This document shows, piece after piece, positions 33,885 to 46,183 of a stretch of DNA of 64,000 bases. The translations under genes were made by a program, and so were the position numbers. The notes under the pieces are model-generated. The model made no database searches. It saw only the letters and a program-made list of their open reading frames with translations, and had not been told where the DNA came from. The DNA comes from Uloborus plumipes. Lineage: Eukaryota; Arthropoda; Arachnida; Araneae; Uloboridae. Every line of letters begins with the position of its first letter. Within the stretch, counting starts at the first letter, position 1. The stretch covers positions 1 through 64,000 of the forward strand of contig JAXGGA010006482.1 in the NCBI GenBank assembly GCA_038373865.1, in the 5' to 3' direction.

Positions 33885-34268
33885 AAGATATGCAATACAC
33901 CACCAACTTGGCTATTTCGATCCATGGACAGCTGTTTCGAGCTTATTCTGCTCTCATCAGCATGGAATACAAAAGTAGTCGAGTTGGAGGCAAAAATCCT
34001 CTTATAAAGCAAAGAGAGCGAAAAAAACTGGTAGCTAATGTGAAATTAGAATACCAGCGAGCGACCGCACTTAGTATGGTACAACTCGTAATTTTTTTCG
34101 GCAGAGCTCAAGGTATAAAGCAGTAAGTAACCTCCTAGAGGCGGTTACTTACCAACTCTACCAAGTTACCAACTCGACTACTTTCGTATTCCATGCTGAT
34201 GAGAGCAAAATAAGCTCGAAACAGCTGTCCATGGATCAAAATAGCCAAGTTGGTGGTATATTGCATGT
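33885..34268. mobile_element. Foldback element with about 110-bp arms
   Basis: Left arm 33885-33995 (ACCACCAACTTGGCTATTTC, ATCCATGGACAGCTGTTTCG) is inverted at 34150-34268 with few differences. The spacer holds AAAGCAGTAAGTAACC. The small frame from 33890 reads through an arm and is not a gene. Confidence 0.75.
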
Positions 34269-34675
34269 TTCTGCCTTAGCCCTTGCTTAGTGGCGGTTAT
34301 TTACTGCTTTATAAGCAAAGATATCTTTATAATTTTCTTTTTACATGAAAGCCTATACCTTAAAAAAACTACTTTTCTACATAATTGCCACCAATTAAAG
34401 GCTCTAATCACATCGTACAATCAGCTTTTGAAGTCCCTCTTCAAAGAAATATGTCGCTACTGCATTACGATCATCCTGACATCACCGTCATTGTCGTGGC
34501 ACAAGCTAGCTGCCGAGATGCTGCGTCAGATGCAAAAAGAGGTAGTAGTCACTGGATGTTCGATCTGGACTGCTTTTGCATAAAATCTTCATTAATGAAG
34601 GAAGGTCGACCACTCCCTTCCTCATCGTGCACATCAGCGCGGCCATCTTTGAACGCTCTGACCCAAACCCTAACC

Positions 34676-34981
34676 TAGAGCCGCTATATAGACAGGCCGA
34701 CGCATCAAGCTTGAGTTCGACCACTTTGGATCCATTCATTAACTTTCACTTTCAATTTTTCATTGTTGCGGAGCTAGGGCTACCAGAGTAAAGTTTCGGA
34801 CATTGCCAAGCTTTGCCAAATGCGCGTGTCGCTAATCGTTGATCATGGCGAAAATTACCAAAACGCGATACTTGCCAGAAAAGACAACCATTCATCAACC
34901 GGCTAAAAAGACATAACACGAGCTGGATCCAAAGTGGTGAAACTTAATCTTGATGCGTCGGCTCGTATATATAGGGGCCTT
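34676..34981. mobile_element. Mutator-like miniature element, copy 2, TSD ACCCTAACC
   Basis: ACCCTAACC at 34667-34675 and exactly at 34982-34990, a 9-bp duplication as in Mutator-like elements. Inverted ends share GCCGACGCATCAAG and CCACTTTGGATCCA. It gives the empty site for the insertion 7772-8754 in copy 1. Confidence 0.82.
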
Positions 34982-35182
34982 ACCCTAACCACTCCATCGC
35001 TCATAATGGTTTTCACCATGTACTGAAGAAATCTCGCGATGAATATCAATAGCTTTTGACGCTCTTGCAGTTAAAAGTCAAATTACAGCACGTACCTTAC
35101 AGTTGGTGGCACTCTCAATCGATGGGCGCTTTTTGAAGTTGATCGTATGATATGATAAGTGCCTTACATTTAATGACAATTA

Positions 35183-37364
35183 CAGTGAATTCTCACTTAT
35201 ACGCAGGCGCAAGGGACCAACAGAAAGAGGCGTATAAGTGAGAGAGACGTATAAGTGAAGGAGCCTATTTAAAGGACTAAAACGCAACAGAGTTTCTAAT
35301 GAGAGAATGAATAAGAATGTTTCTATAGAAAAGGGACATATTACCATGGTTTGGCAAATACTGTAAAGTAACTGCAATGATAAAGAGAAAACAAAAATTG
35401 TAGCATACCTAATTACAAACTGTTCCTTTTAAAACGATGCATAACAGATAATGGTCCCTCTCCAAACTCTAGATCATGTAGATAAAATGCCTTCCGTGAG
35501 CAATAAAGGCGAAAGATTCAAGAGGAAAGTGAAGAAAAATGCTTATTTTTTAAAGAAAATCAATAAAATTTTTTACATTTTAGGGAAAATTCGGCGCATA
35601 AGTGAAAGTTTTATCTTTAGAGCGACTCATAAACGAATGATACTATCATTGTTTTGCTATGGAAAGTGCTGGGACCATTTAAAATCGTTGTATAAGTGAA
35701 AAAGGCGCATAAGAGCCAATATTTAGAAAAGTGTCAATTTGAAGTTGGAGTTTTCTGGAAAAAAATTTTTTTGCAGAAAAAAACTAATATTGGATTTTAA
35801 GTCTAAATTGGGTCCAAATGCAAGAAAATAAAAGGGGGGAGGTCAAGGAAGTTATTTACCCCCTGCTTAGATTACTCACTTTTAAGCCGTTACAGATCTG
35901 ATGAATGTTACAGATCTGATGTTAATATGAGCTTCATATTTGAGTTTATCCTTTCAGTCTTCGTTAACATCTCTAAATATGATATCATTTCCTTGCATTT
36001 TTAAAATAGAATTAAGATAATTATATTAAAATATATATATTAGGCTAAAAAATCAAATTTCATTATAACAAAGCATTTCTTGGAAATAAAAATGAGTGAT
36101 AAGGTTTTTAGATAAAATAAATTATGAGATTACCAAATCCAAGCTAATACAACATTTGTTTTGTTTTGAAACAACACACAACTTCAACTTTTTCAACACA
36201 CAGCTCTCCTGCTTGCTTTTCTTTAATTAATTGCAGGAAATTTAATTTCTTGATCAGAAATTCAAATTTAGCATGCTAGTTATTATCTAGTTATATAGCA
36301 AAGTTATGAGAAATTGAAACGCCAAAAAAAATAAATAAATAAATAAATGAATAAAATAATAATAATTAATTAACTTAATTTCTGCAGTGTCAATTTTTCT
36401 TATTTTACTAACTTCTATTGTTAGGTCATACAAACCACAAATGAATCAATTGTACTAAAACTCATTGCTTTTCATTTTTTAAGAACAAAAATATTTAATA
36501 TATACTGCTAAAACCTATGATTTTTGCTTTTTATAATTCTGAAACGTGTGAGTTAGTTCTGTAACATATTCGTTGTTTTTCAATGCTGCCGCTCTGACTG
36601 TTACCGATCTGATAAACTGACAAAGTTTTTTTTTTATTTCCGAGTCGATCACACTAAACCAAAATCAAACACGTGGTTTTTTCACTTGTAATAAAGGACT
36701 ATACTTATATATAAAATAATTTTTAAAATAATAAAAACTGCGCATTTTAGAGCGTGTTACCGATCTGATGACTCAAATGACACACATTTTATAAAATCAC
36801 TTTAAAAAGTCTTACATGCAATTTTAGATGCAGAAATGCAAATTTTTAATTAAAATTCGATAAAACATCCCACCAGGTACTCAGTATCACATGGTATAGG
36901 TGCAGGAAATGATTTTGGGAGCCTAAACATAGATCGAAAGTTATTGTTACCACTCTGACGGCGAAACTTGGGACACGTTTATTTCACATCGGTTAGAAAA
37001 TCAGAAATTGATTAAAACAAAAATGAAGTAAAATATTAACAAAGGGGTAAAAATAAAATCGTTTTTTGCGCAAGTGCGTTTTTTTGGGAAGTTAGAAAGT
37101 GTGCATGACCTGTTTGCATGCTAAGCTTTGCTACTGGGACACGTTACCGATCTGATTTTTGATGCATAAAAACAATATTTTCTGAAGAAAAAAATTTTTT
37201 TTTTCTGATGTTATTAGATGAAATGAAAGCAGAACCTTGTCTTCTTTCTGGGGAAAATTATTTTTTTAACTAGTTATTGAAATACTAGTGAAAATTCACT
37301 TAGGACTCAAATTGGCACTTTTCTAAATATTAGCTCATAAATGAGGCGACGTATAAGTGAGAGT
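35183..37364. mobile_element. Tigger-like miniature element (CAGTGAATTCTCACTTATACG type), split
   Basis: The left tip CAGTGAATTCTCACTTATAC after TA, repeated inner GACGTATAAGTGA words, and an inverted right end (CTCACTTATACGTCGCC) support one element. It is split at 35713-37336 by another insertion. The right tip is worn, so the limit is approximate. Confidence 0.6.
35713..37336. mobile_element. Nested inverted-repeat element with repeated ACCGATCTGAT words, TSD ATAA
   Basis: ATAA at 35709-35712 and 37337-37340. Inverted tips GAGCCAATATTTAGAAAAGT / GAGCTAATATTTAGAAAAGT continue for about 35 bases. The interior repeats TTACCGATCTGAT or TTACAGATCTGAT at about 35891, 35908, 36601, 36757 and 37145. 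AT-rich and non-coding. Confidence 0.72.
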
Positions 37365-38636
37365 TTTTGTTGCATTCATTCATTGCATTTTTGTTGTATT
37401 TGTGATATTTCTCCTTACTGTAAGGGGATTAAATAGGGGAAGGTGCTGTACCTTGGGCTATGTTGTATCTTGGCGCAGCATGCATTTCTCTTTTCAGAAA
37501 ACACATAGCAGGCTAAAACTCATCCGCCTTTTGCGATTTGACACTAGAGGACATTGTGTAGTTTTACTCTTATACTGTCTGTTTGCGTATTGTGCACCGG
37601 GCAGTCACGAACGCTTCCATTTGAAAAAGGGGAGATAGGTTCAGGATAGCACTTCCCGATGCCTTCGATTTTTGTTCGCTTGCTACTTCCTCGTTGCATT
37701 TCCCCCCTATTTCGAGACAGTCAGAAGAGACAGCGCGTGCGCAGATGTGACGGAGGTTTCGCGAAAAAATGTTAGACAGTATCTTACGTGCATGCTAAAA
37801 AAAGTTGAACAGAAAGTTTTGCCTAAGTTAAGTAAATTTTTTATGATTGACGTTTTTTGTTTTGCTGAAAACAGCATATCTACAATACAGCTTAAGTAAA
37901 ACAACAAGTAAGAAGTATAATTATTTATCTTTATGTCTGCAGTAATTATATTTTGAAAACTTAACTTGCAAACTCAGTAGCAATTTTCTTTTCAAAAAAA
38001 CCATGTGGTTGTACCTTGGGATATGTTCAACTATGATATGTAAAAACATATTCACTATTTATCAACCTTCAACATTCTAGCATTTTGCTAAAATGTTGAA
38101 TGTCGCATTTTGCCTTTTCTCCTATTTTAGTTTTTTTACTAAAGAACTTTTAAGCTCAGCTTAAACCCTGTTTATATTCGGTATAATTTAACATGATCTG
38201 GAGTGGAAAAAGAGATTAATACATCGGGGAGGTCACAAAAACACCCACCTAAAAATTTCAATGGTGCAATTTGCATATCTCCCATTCATTATCTAGAAAA
38301 ATATTCAATGTTTACAACTACTCGCATTCGCTACGTACTTGATTAAAATTCGGATGAGTACAATGTTTACTGAGTACTCAGTATACATCACTAATATGCA
38401 GTGCAGTTAAGATTTCACTTTTTATTGTTTTTGGAGATCAATTTAAATTTTACAGACCTCTGGCATTGCAAACACAAGAAATTTCTCTCTTTCAAATACA
38501 AACTGCTGAGATTATCAAACGGCTTCACTTTGGCACGATAATAAGCAACCCACTGGAAATCTTTTCTCGCAATTGGTGCTAGAACTCTTTCTCAGAATTA
38601 CAGTAAGTAAACTCATGCAATTCAGAGCTCACTGGA
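37365..38636. other. Non-coding stretch
   Basis: Two related phrases, GCTGTACCTTGGGCTATGTT (near 37446) and GTTGTACCTTGGGATATGTT (near 38008), lie in direct orientation about 560 bases apart, hinting at an unrecognised repeat. No gene supported. Confidence 0.45.
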
Positions 38637-38644
38637 AGTAGAGG

Positions 38645-38841
38645 CAAGGGCGGATCCAGGTTGTGATGAAGGAGGGGGTCATTTTCGGAAAGGGGGGGGG
38701 GTAAAGTACAATTTTTGTGCAAAAATGGGGTTTCATGACAATTTTTCCGTAATATAAGTACCAAAAAGGCAATATTTTGTTGTATTTAGTCGGTTAAGGG
38801 GGATCATGACCCCCATATCCTCCCCTCTGGATCCGCGCCTG
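38645..38841. mobile_element. hAT miniature element, TSD AGTAGAGG
   Basis: AGTAGAGG at 38637-38644 and 38842-38849. Tips CAAGGGCGGATCCAGG and, inverted, CAGGCGCGGATCCAGAG, the same tip family as 10193-11030. 197 bases. Confidence 0.88.
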
Positions 38842-38849
38842 AGTAGAGG

Positions 38850-41734
38850 TTTGAGAAATGACAAAGGAGGACATACTAATATGTATATTGACACTGATGA
38901 CAGATAATCAAAAAATTTCACATTGAAATTTTCAAACCATTCGTTGACAGAGGTTTGTCAGGATTTGTCTGATTTGTTAATGAAGGAAGATTCAGTCATA
39001 GAAGTTTTGAAAGTGATCACATCATGGATACACTAATGCCATACAAAGAAGAATAGATAAAAATAATTAATGACTAACAAAAAACAATCATAACCAGGTC
39101 TTTCTTATAAACAGAGTGTATTCATCTTTTCCTTATGCATGTCGTAAACATATGTTTAATAACATAATTATAAACATATGTTTAGTAACATAATACATAA
39201 AAATTAATATCCATATTTTTCTATCGTTAGAACGAAGTAATTTTGGAACCTATGGAACATGGTTTTGATTTATGCAGCATTTTCATGGAATGTGTAATCC
39301 CTGCATAAATCAATGGTCTACTGTAATTGATATTTTGCCGAAGTCACTAAATTTTCCATGATCATCGTTTTAATCTATTAATATCAGTTAAAGCTTTTGC
39401 GCTGAGTCTGAGGCTGCAAAAATCTTCACAGCAGATTAAAAATTAGCAAGGTTTCGCAATTATCAACACTTGTTAAAAAGTTTCGAATTTTCTATGCACA
39501 GAGAAGAATTTCAGCGTTACGACAGTAAAAGCTTTTTTAAAAAATAATATGCCACCCTAATTGCATTTAAGAAATTTAAAAAATGCATAGAAAATATAAT
39601 TTATCGTTAAAAAGATGAATAAAAATGAAAACTTACTTGTGTAAATGACTGCGTTCGGATTTAGAACCAAATGAAAGTTCACTGTCAATACATTCCACAT
39701 ATTTGTCAAACATGTACTACGATCAGTATATGTATTAGTCGGGTGAATCTCAAAGTCTTCTTTCTGACTTGAATGACTAGAAGCAAGATAGGAAATATTC
39801 AAGCAGCATTATCATGAAATATCAAATTACACTTTTCTTTTCGAAATTACGGATTAGCAAAATATCTAAGAAGGAGAAATCTCTGATAAGCGCTGATTTT
39901 GATACGTAGGAAACGCAAACAACGCATGAAAAAATGCTATTTTATTTCCTACATTAGGCGCGAAGGCGTAGTGTTTGAATGAGAGAAATGCAAATGGAGT
40001 CTCTCCTTTACAACATTACTTAGCTGTTATATTAAAACTGGAAGAAAATTACCTACGGCGAACAAAACATCTAACTAATGGGTAAAAGGAATAGCTTCCT
40101 TGAGATAGAAGTAGTGTGTGGGTGCTAAAATTTTTTCAATTATATATTCCAGTTATATGACTGATTGTAGTCTATCCTCCATATAGATTGTTTTCTCCTG
40201 CAGTTTATTCTGAAGTTTGCCTGTAACCATGTAAAATTGTTTTCTTGAATCTCGAAAGCACAATGCAAATTTAAAAATGAAAACTAAACTAATGATTAGT
40301 ATTTAATTCATATTACTACTTGTCAATTTCGGCTCTTGCATGTTATTTGGAACAAAGAACTTTGATATTCCTCTTCGTATTTGTCCGACAAATAGAATCA
40401 ATGTGTTGACTGAACTTCAATCCATTCCAAATCTTTACCAATATTCATAAAGGCTAGTAAGGTTTAATTTTTACTTCATCTTCTCATTGCACACAATATG
40501 CTGTTTTTGAATTTCATAAATGCAGTATTTAAATTCATTGAAATTTCATGAATTCATATTTTTGCAACCTTCAAAATCTTAATGGGATAAGGTTGCTGAT
40601 TAAAAAAAAAATTCTTTTATTTTAATACTGCGTGGATGCATCAGTGATTTAGAAAACTGAGAAAAAGGTAAAATATTGCAAACATATACCTTTTTGGGTA
40701 ACACTCAAGCCATATTGTGTGCATCATCTGTTTTTGATTAGTAAGTTTGCCCGACTACGGCACAGCCCAAAGGAAGGGTTAAGGCCTAATCACATTACGA
40801 CCATTCCGCCCGAACGACATGGTTTTTTGGACGCGACGGGGGGACGTGAAAATTTTCAAGCATTCGCACTAGCTCCGTTTGAAAGTCACGTGAAGTCATT
40901 CCCGCAATAATTATAAACAGCGCGCACCTGGCGAGAGCCAATGAGGTCACTACCGAAAAACCAGTCTGCTATCGGACCCGACAACATCCAGCATTCTAGA
41001 ACGGTGACAGAAACCAATGATTCGGCGTGCTGTCATGGCAACTAATTTTGAAAACTAGTTTCGCAACAAAAAATTCAGTTCAGACGGGCAGATAGGTCTT
41101 AAGTTGAATAGGCCTTTATGTTTTTAGCAGTCTGGGTATGTTTAAACACACACAGACTGCCGCATGTTCCACCGTAGCTCCTAAAGTATTTATCCGATTT
41201 TGATGAATGAGGTGTCAATCAATTTGTTATTATGATCCGGGTAACAAAGGCTAGTTAATTAGTCAATTGACTATTAATTATATTTTTTTTTCTAATTTCA
41301 AGCTGCTTTTTGCATCAATGTATCTCATATTAGAGCACTTTTGCTTTGAAATGACGGCGAAAAAATTATCGCTCAAATTAGTGAGCTATAGAAAGCTATG
41401 ATTTTTCTGCATCAGACAAAATTCGTTCCAATGCTTTTAAATAATTAGAATGTGAGTTATGATTGCTGTTAATTGATTTCATAAGATGAATGAATAAATG
41501 TAGTGAGCAGGTGCGCCCTTAAAAGAGCTCAAGCACTGCGCCACAGGTCTATTATCCTATCCCCGTTGGGGCCCTTAATGGAGCCAGATAGCTGAAACGA
41601 ACTTTTGCAGATGTCTAACAGGTAAGCCAGACAATTCTTAGGTATCTGAAAAAATGGTCCCCAGATGTTCTAATCTATGAGCAGAATAAAAATCACAATC
41701 ACAAAATACGTGTTTGGGGCTTTCTTCTGCCTCT
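38850..41734. other. Non-coding stretch
   Basis: AT-rich with a small direct duplication of AAACATATGTTTAATAACAT-type sequence near 39147-39190. A more GC-balanced patch at 40780-41100 may be another worn element, but its ends could not be defined. No coding region supported. Confidence 0.45.
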
Positions 41735-41737
41735 AGA

Positions 41738-41950
41738 CAGCCGGGCCGTAGTAGCCCGTGACAGGAGGGACCCGGGTTTGATACCCAGCCGATCCAAGAT
41801 CCACTGTCTTGATTAATGGTGGCTGGGGTACGTTAAAAATGTCGTGGTCACAAAGTTCTCCAAGTGAAACGATACCTCTGGGGGTGCTGGGCCAAGGGTT
41901 TGCTTGACCCTTGGTTCTGGTTCAAAAAAAGAACAGAGCGCTTTTCAGGG
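41738..41950 (+). mobile_element. Probable tRNA-derived SINE
   Basis: Starts with a tRNA-like head: GGGCCGTAGTAGCCCGTG resembles an A-box region, and GACCCGGGTTTGATACCCAG resembles a B box (GGTTTGATACC). A body follows with GTGGTCACAAAGTTCTCCAA and CTCTGGGGGTGCTGG, which I recall from invertebrate SINEs. No flanking duplication identified. Confidence 0.55.
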
Positions 41951-42431
41951 TCCTATCCCGGTTAAACCACGAGTTGTGGTAGATACGGGGGACCCTGTAG
42001 TGTGTGATACCTCTAGGCAGCCACTGGGTCTCATCAGTGACACCTATCAAGTTGAGGTGCCTATTAAGAGAACAGTGTCCGATAAGCCCAATAGACGTTT
42101 TGATCTCCTTCCTACTCAACATGGCTGCTACACTTCCGTCTAGGGGACGGAATTCCGTCTTTTGTAAAATCTCGAACCATTTGGGAATTTCTTTTAGTTA
42201 TTATGAAAATACAGCTTCAAAGAAAAAAACTTTTTTTGTTTTATTTATTTCTAAATTATTTATTGTTTAGCATTTTCTCCCTAAAAAATCTTTTTAGATT
42301 GCCAAAAAATGTTTTGAAAAATTACATTATAGTTAATTGCAACACTAAAAATAAGTAATATATTAGTGTATAAAACATTGAACATATTGCGCACTAACAT
42401 TTATGTGTTGCAAAATGACGCCATACGCTTT

Positions 42432-42962
42432 TCAGTCTTGGTCTTTTTTTAGAGTGGCACCCATGCTACTCAAGCTTAGTAGCTCCCTGGATCTCAACCA
42501 GGGTTGACTTTGATTGAGGACTTGAGCTTGTCTCTTTGAGTCGGACTGAATCCACTTGTCATACGAATCATTCATTAGCAGGTTTCTTACAGTGTTCCTG
42601 ACTGAATTGTAGGGCAAACCAAGAGCAGGTTCAGGACTCACAAATGGTACATTGGAGCCCAGCTTAGCAAGCTGATCAGCAACTTTGTTTCCCACAATGT
42701 CATTGTGACTAGGGACCCAGTACAGGATAAGCTTGTTCTTACTGGCAAGCCTTACCAGCGCATTGTCGCACGCCTATACTATCTTGGTAGTGAAACAGTA
42801 ACTATCGAGGGCTTTTAAAGCGGCTTGACTATCAGAGAAAATGTTTAAAAACATACCAGTTAAGCCACGTTCAAGGCAGTTAGTTACACACACCAGGATT
42901 TCTAGGACTTCAGCCTGGCAAACCGTAGCCAGTTTCCCAAGCGAAAAGAAAAGCTTTGTCTT
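42432..42962 (-). pseudogene. Non-LTR retrotransposon RNase H fragment
   Basis: On the minus strand: ATVCQAEVLEILVCVTNCLE, then IFSDSQAALKALDS, then LYWVPSHNDIVGNKVADQLA. These match the E, D and C-terminal H/D motifs of the RNase H that follows reverse transcriptase in Jockey/LOA/I-type elements. A stop codon (TAG, about 42774-42776) interrupts the frame between the second and third motif. Neither the reverse transcriptase nor the 3' end is present. A second fragment of the same sequence lies at 46184-46350. The 5' side is bounded by the repeat at 42966. Confidence 0.8.
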
Positions 42963-42965
42963 TTT

Positions 42966-43741
42966 ACTTCCTTTTACGTAGTAAAGGAAGTCTTGTGATC
43001 GCGAAAAAAAAAATCACTCAAATTTGAGTCTAAATTTTGATTTTGCTCACCCCGGAATGAATGTTCCGTAGTTTTTTCGACCTGTTAGCACGTGCATATG
43101 TACCTACCAACATATAAGCAGCCGAAAAATCCTTTTCAACCACCCCCGAGTTAATTACGAAGAGTTTTCTCGTGAATGTCTGTATGTACGAATGTGTGAA
43201 TGTGGGTCACATAACTCAAAAACTATATGCCGTAAAAGCTTCTAGCTTGGTATGTAGGCTCTGAGGATGGTCTAGTTATGCACCTCCTCTTGTGGTTGCA
43301 TTTGAATGTTCCCAAGGGGGAGTTTTACCCCTTTTTTGGGGAAAATCTGTTAATTTCAATGCAGACTCAAGTGATATGAATTGGCGCGACCACTTGGCGA
43401 TATGTCGCCAAGCTTTTGGTCTCCAAGTGTTTGACGCTTACTTGGCGACATATCGCCAAGTTGGCGACAAATATGGCGAAAAAAATGTTTTTTGAATTTT
43501 GGGTGCAACTTTGCGCTATTGGCGATATTTTGCGAAAAATTCACTGAATGATATTAAAATCAGCAATATTTAGAAAATTAACCATTGTAAAATATTTTTT
43601 GCATTGTTTCGTGGCAGATTAGGGGAGTAAATATTTGAATTGTTACCTTGCTCACTCCAAGCACTTTTTTTAACACTTAAGGCAACTACTAAGAAATTTA
43701 CACGTAAAAGGAAGTAGTGTGGGGTTCATACCAGATTTTTT
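42966..43741 (+). mobile_element. TTGGCGA-bearing interspersed repeat, copy 2
   Basis: The RNase H relic reads ...AGCTTTGTCTTTTT and, after this element, continues TATAATACGCTTTTATTAG. At 46340-46375 the same two pieces are joined directly, so this is an insertion with known limits. It contains GCCAAGTTGGCGA-type words at 43385-43475 and the tips ACTTCCTTTTACG / CGTAAAAGGAAGT. Non-coding. Confidence 0.8.
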
Positions 43742-43902
43742 ATAATACGCTTTTATTAGTTTCACATGTGGATTTGTTTGTTTGTTTGTATGTAACTCTG
43801 AATAAAAGATAAAAGTAACATTCTTTACAAATATAAAAGTAATATATTTAACACTATTATTAATTACACTAAAGGCTAAACTACATTACATGTTGATGTA
43901 TT

Positions 43903-44307
43903 CAGGGCCTGATTACCCAAAAGGCTCGGGAAGCTTGAGCTTCCCCTTACAATTTTCAGAGGGCCCGAAAATGACTGAATAACTGCTTAAAAATTTCAGT
44001 TCTTGCTTTTAAATCCAGCCTTAAAGGGAACTAGTTTAATAAAATAAAATTTTAATTGTTTTACTATGTACTTTAACGGATTTTGAGAAGTGATAGAGAT
44101 CTGATTCAGCAACAAACCACCCTCAGTTGCTGATGTACAAATTTCTATGAGTTTGGAAAGGAAGGGAAGGGAGGAGTAGGAGGAGAGAAAATCAACTTTA
44201 ATCTGTATTTTGCAGGGTAATTTTTACAAAAAATTTTCGTAGGCAAAAGTAGAGGGCCCTGAAATGAGCCTGAGCTTCCCCTAACTTTAGAGGTTAATCG
44301 GGCTCTG
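43903..44307. mobile_element. hAT miniature element, TSD GATGTATT
   Basis: GATGTATT at 43895-43902 and 44308-44315. Tips CAGGGCCTGATTACCC and, inverted, CAGAGCCCGATTAACC; both ends also share GAGCTTCCCCT-type sequence. 405 bases. Confidence 0.88.
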
Positions 44308-44429
44308 GATGTATTATTAGTGTTTCAGTTGTTTGTATGTGACTCTGAACTAAAGATAGAATTCACGTTCTTTGCAAATATAAATAATATATTTAATACA
44401 ATTATTAATACTGAGGTCTAAGCTGTATT

Positions 44430-44860
44430 GGGTAATTCCATTGTGACTAACATAACATTTAGAGTAAATTTTTAATCTTTCTTTCTGTGTGTGAGCCTTA
44501 TTTTGGTCACAATACCAAAAACAAGGTGTTATTCTTCTCCGCATAGATGAGTTGTTTAAGTTAATATACAAAAAGAATAATATTAACTTCATTTTTGGCA
44601 GTTAGAGGACATTTTGATCAACGTGACTAACATAACAGATCTGTTTCAAATTTGTTATGTTAGTCACGTTGATCAAAATGTCCTCTAACTGCCAAAAATG
44701 AAGTTAATATTATTCTTTTTGTATATTAACTTAAACAACTCATCTATGCGGAGAAGAATAACACCTTGTTTTTGGTATTGTGACCAAAATAAGGCTCACA
44801 CACAGAAAGAAAGATTAAAAATTTACTCTAAATGTTATGTTAGTCACAATGGAATTACCC
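44430..44860. mobile_element. Almost perfect palindromic element, TSD TATT
   Basis: Two arms of about 208 bases around a 14-base centre (about 44638-44651) look identical. TATT stands on both sides; the paralogous unit at about 46495-46515 shows the uninterrupted site with a single TATT. GTGACTAACATAAC lies at both tips and both inner ends. Related half-sequence at 10258-10690. The short frames are mirror images in the arms, not genes. Confidence 0.9.
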
Positions 44861-45397
44861 TATTACATATTGATGTATTATAAGTGCATGTAAACTTAGC
44901 AGATATTCTGTAGTATTGAAAATCAGTGTGTCATGAAATATTTTTATTTACTCTAAAAGCGTATTTTTTAGTTTTTTTTTTATAAACTATATTTTAAAAT
45001 TATTGCTTTTTTTTTGGCAATCGATAAAATTAAAAGAATATATTTGACTGCATATAGGGACACGATACGAGAATGATCGACTCTTTCCACTCCGGACCCC
45101 CTCCTTGAAAAATTCCTTTCTGCGCCAGTGTCCATCGGCATCGGCGGCCGTTGCTAACTTGGGGAAAATATCGGACCATTGGCCTTGGTAAACATCTAAA
45201 TGCCGATGTATCGTCATTATAGATTTCGGAATTCCGGACTGCCATGAAGTGCAGAAAGCAAGGTTCAAAGTTAAACAAAATTTTCAACAATTTTTCTTTA
45301 GTAGTTTCCCGATTTTAGCTTAACTCTCCCTATAATTTAACACTAAAGAAATAAATAAATACACATTCTGATTATTACATGACCATTAACTAAAGAC

Positions 45398-45795
45398 CAT
45401 AGGCGGCTGGTGCCCCGAAAAAGTGGGGGGTCGAAAGAAATGTGACACATGAACACTTCTGATGCTGCCCCCCACCCCCCGACAACATTTGGCTATGTTA
45501 TTGGATTTTAACATTGCTGATTAAATGACCTCTAGAACATGCTGAATATGGCTACAAAAGGTTGGCCATCATTGATTAAACTATTCTGTTTGCAAGTTCC
45601 ACTTTTATGAAAAAACTTGAAAAAATTCCATCTTTTGGAATTTTCAGCTTTTGTTTTAGTGAAATAAATCGATCCACTGAGTAACAGCTCATTTTTCAAA
45701 CGATAAATTGATTTTTTACTCTGAAAAGTGAGGGGGCAAGACCCCTTTACTTGTGGAAGTGATAGGGCCTTGCCCCCCTGTACCAACCGCCTATG
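45398..45795. mobile_element. hAT miniature element, TSD CTAAAGAC
   Basis: CTAAAGAC at 45390-45397 and 45796-45803. Tips CATAGGCGGCTGGTGCC and, inverted, CATAGGCGGTTGGTACAGG. Subterminal G- or C-rich runs. 398 bases, non-coding. Confidence 0.9.
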
Positions 45796-45826
45796 CTAAA
45801 GACCTTATCTGCAGTAGAAACTCAAC

Positions 45827-45970
45827 TCTGTACCTCAGAACCAGACTAACGTAAGTCCATTTTCGTCATTTTTCGGTAGAGGGGAAAAACGATTGTCGAA
45901 TACATCGTTTTTCCCCTCTACTGAAAAATGACGAAAATGGACTTACGTTAGTCTGGTTCTGAGGTACAGA
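45827..45970. repeat. Near-perfect 144-bp palindrome
   Basis: Arms of about 67 bases (TCTGTACCTCAGAACCAGAC to GGGGAAAAACGAT) around a 10-base centre TGTCGAATAC. Only one mismatch or so by eye. It starts about 24 bases after the TSD of the neighbouring hAT element. It would fold into a long hairpin. Confidence 0.88.
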
Positions 45971-46183
45971 ACTGTAGGAATAGCTTGGAATAGCCGAACT
46001 CAATTTTTGTATGGGGATTAAATTCCTTAAATAGTGCTTTTTAAAATGTCTCTTTAAAATGTTAAAGAAAAATGAATTTTATTACTAAGATCCTTTTTTT
46101 TTTTTTTTAACTTGGCGCCTTAGGAAATACTTCCATGTTTTATTTTCTATTTATTTTTAATACGCTTTTATTAGTTTCACGTG

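Larger units (their letters stand above)
43742..45010. repeat. Tandem-like repeat family (copy A) with two insertions
   Basis: AATACGCTTTTATTAGTTTC, a GTTTGTTTGTATGTAACTCTG segment and CTAAACTACATTACATGTTG occur here, partly twice, as diverged units of about 150 to 170 bases. Further copies are at 46352-47110 and, reversed, at 47700-48020. It is split by 43903-44307 and 44430-44860. It might be the 3' region of the adjacent retrotransposon, but that is an inference. Confidence 0.65.

Noticed and set aside
34385..34791. Overlapping open frames around the Mutator-like miniature element
   Set aside because: They cross the element boundary and its target duplication without any domain signal.
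35451..35699. 82-codon frame
   Set aside because: Lies inside the Tigger-like miniature element, with repeated TATAAGTGA words; no domain.
44350..44883. Two nearly identical short proteins on opposite strands
   Set aside because: They lie in the two arms of the palindromic element 44430-44860.
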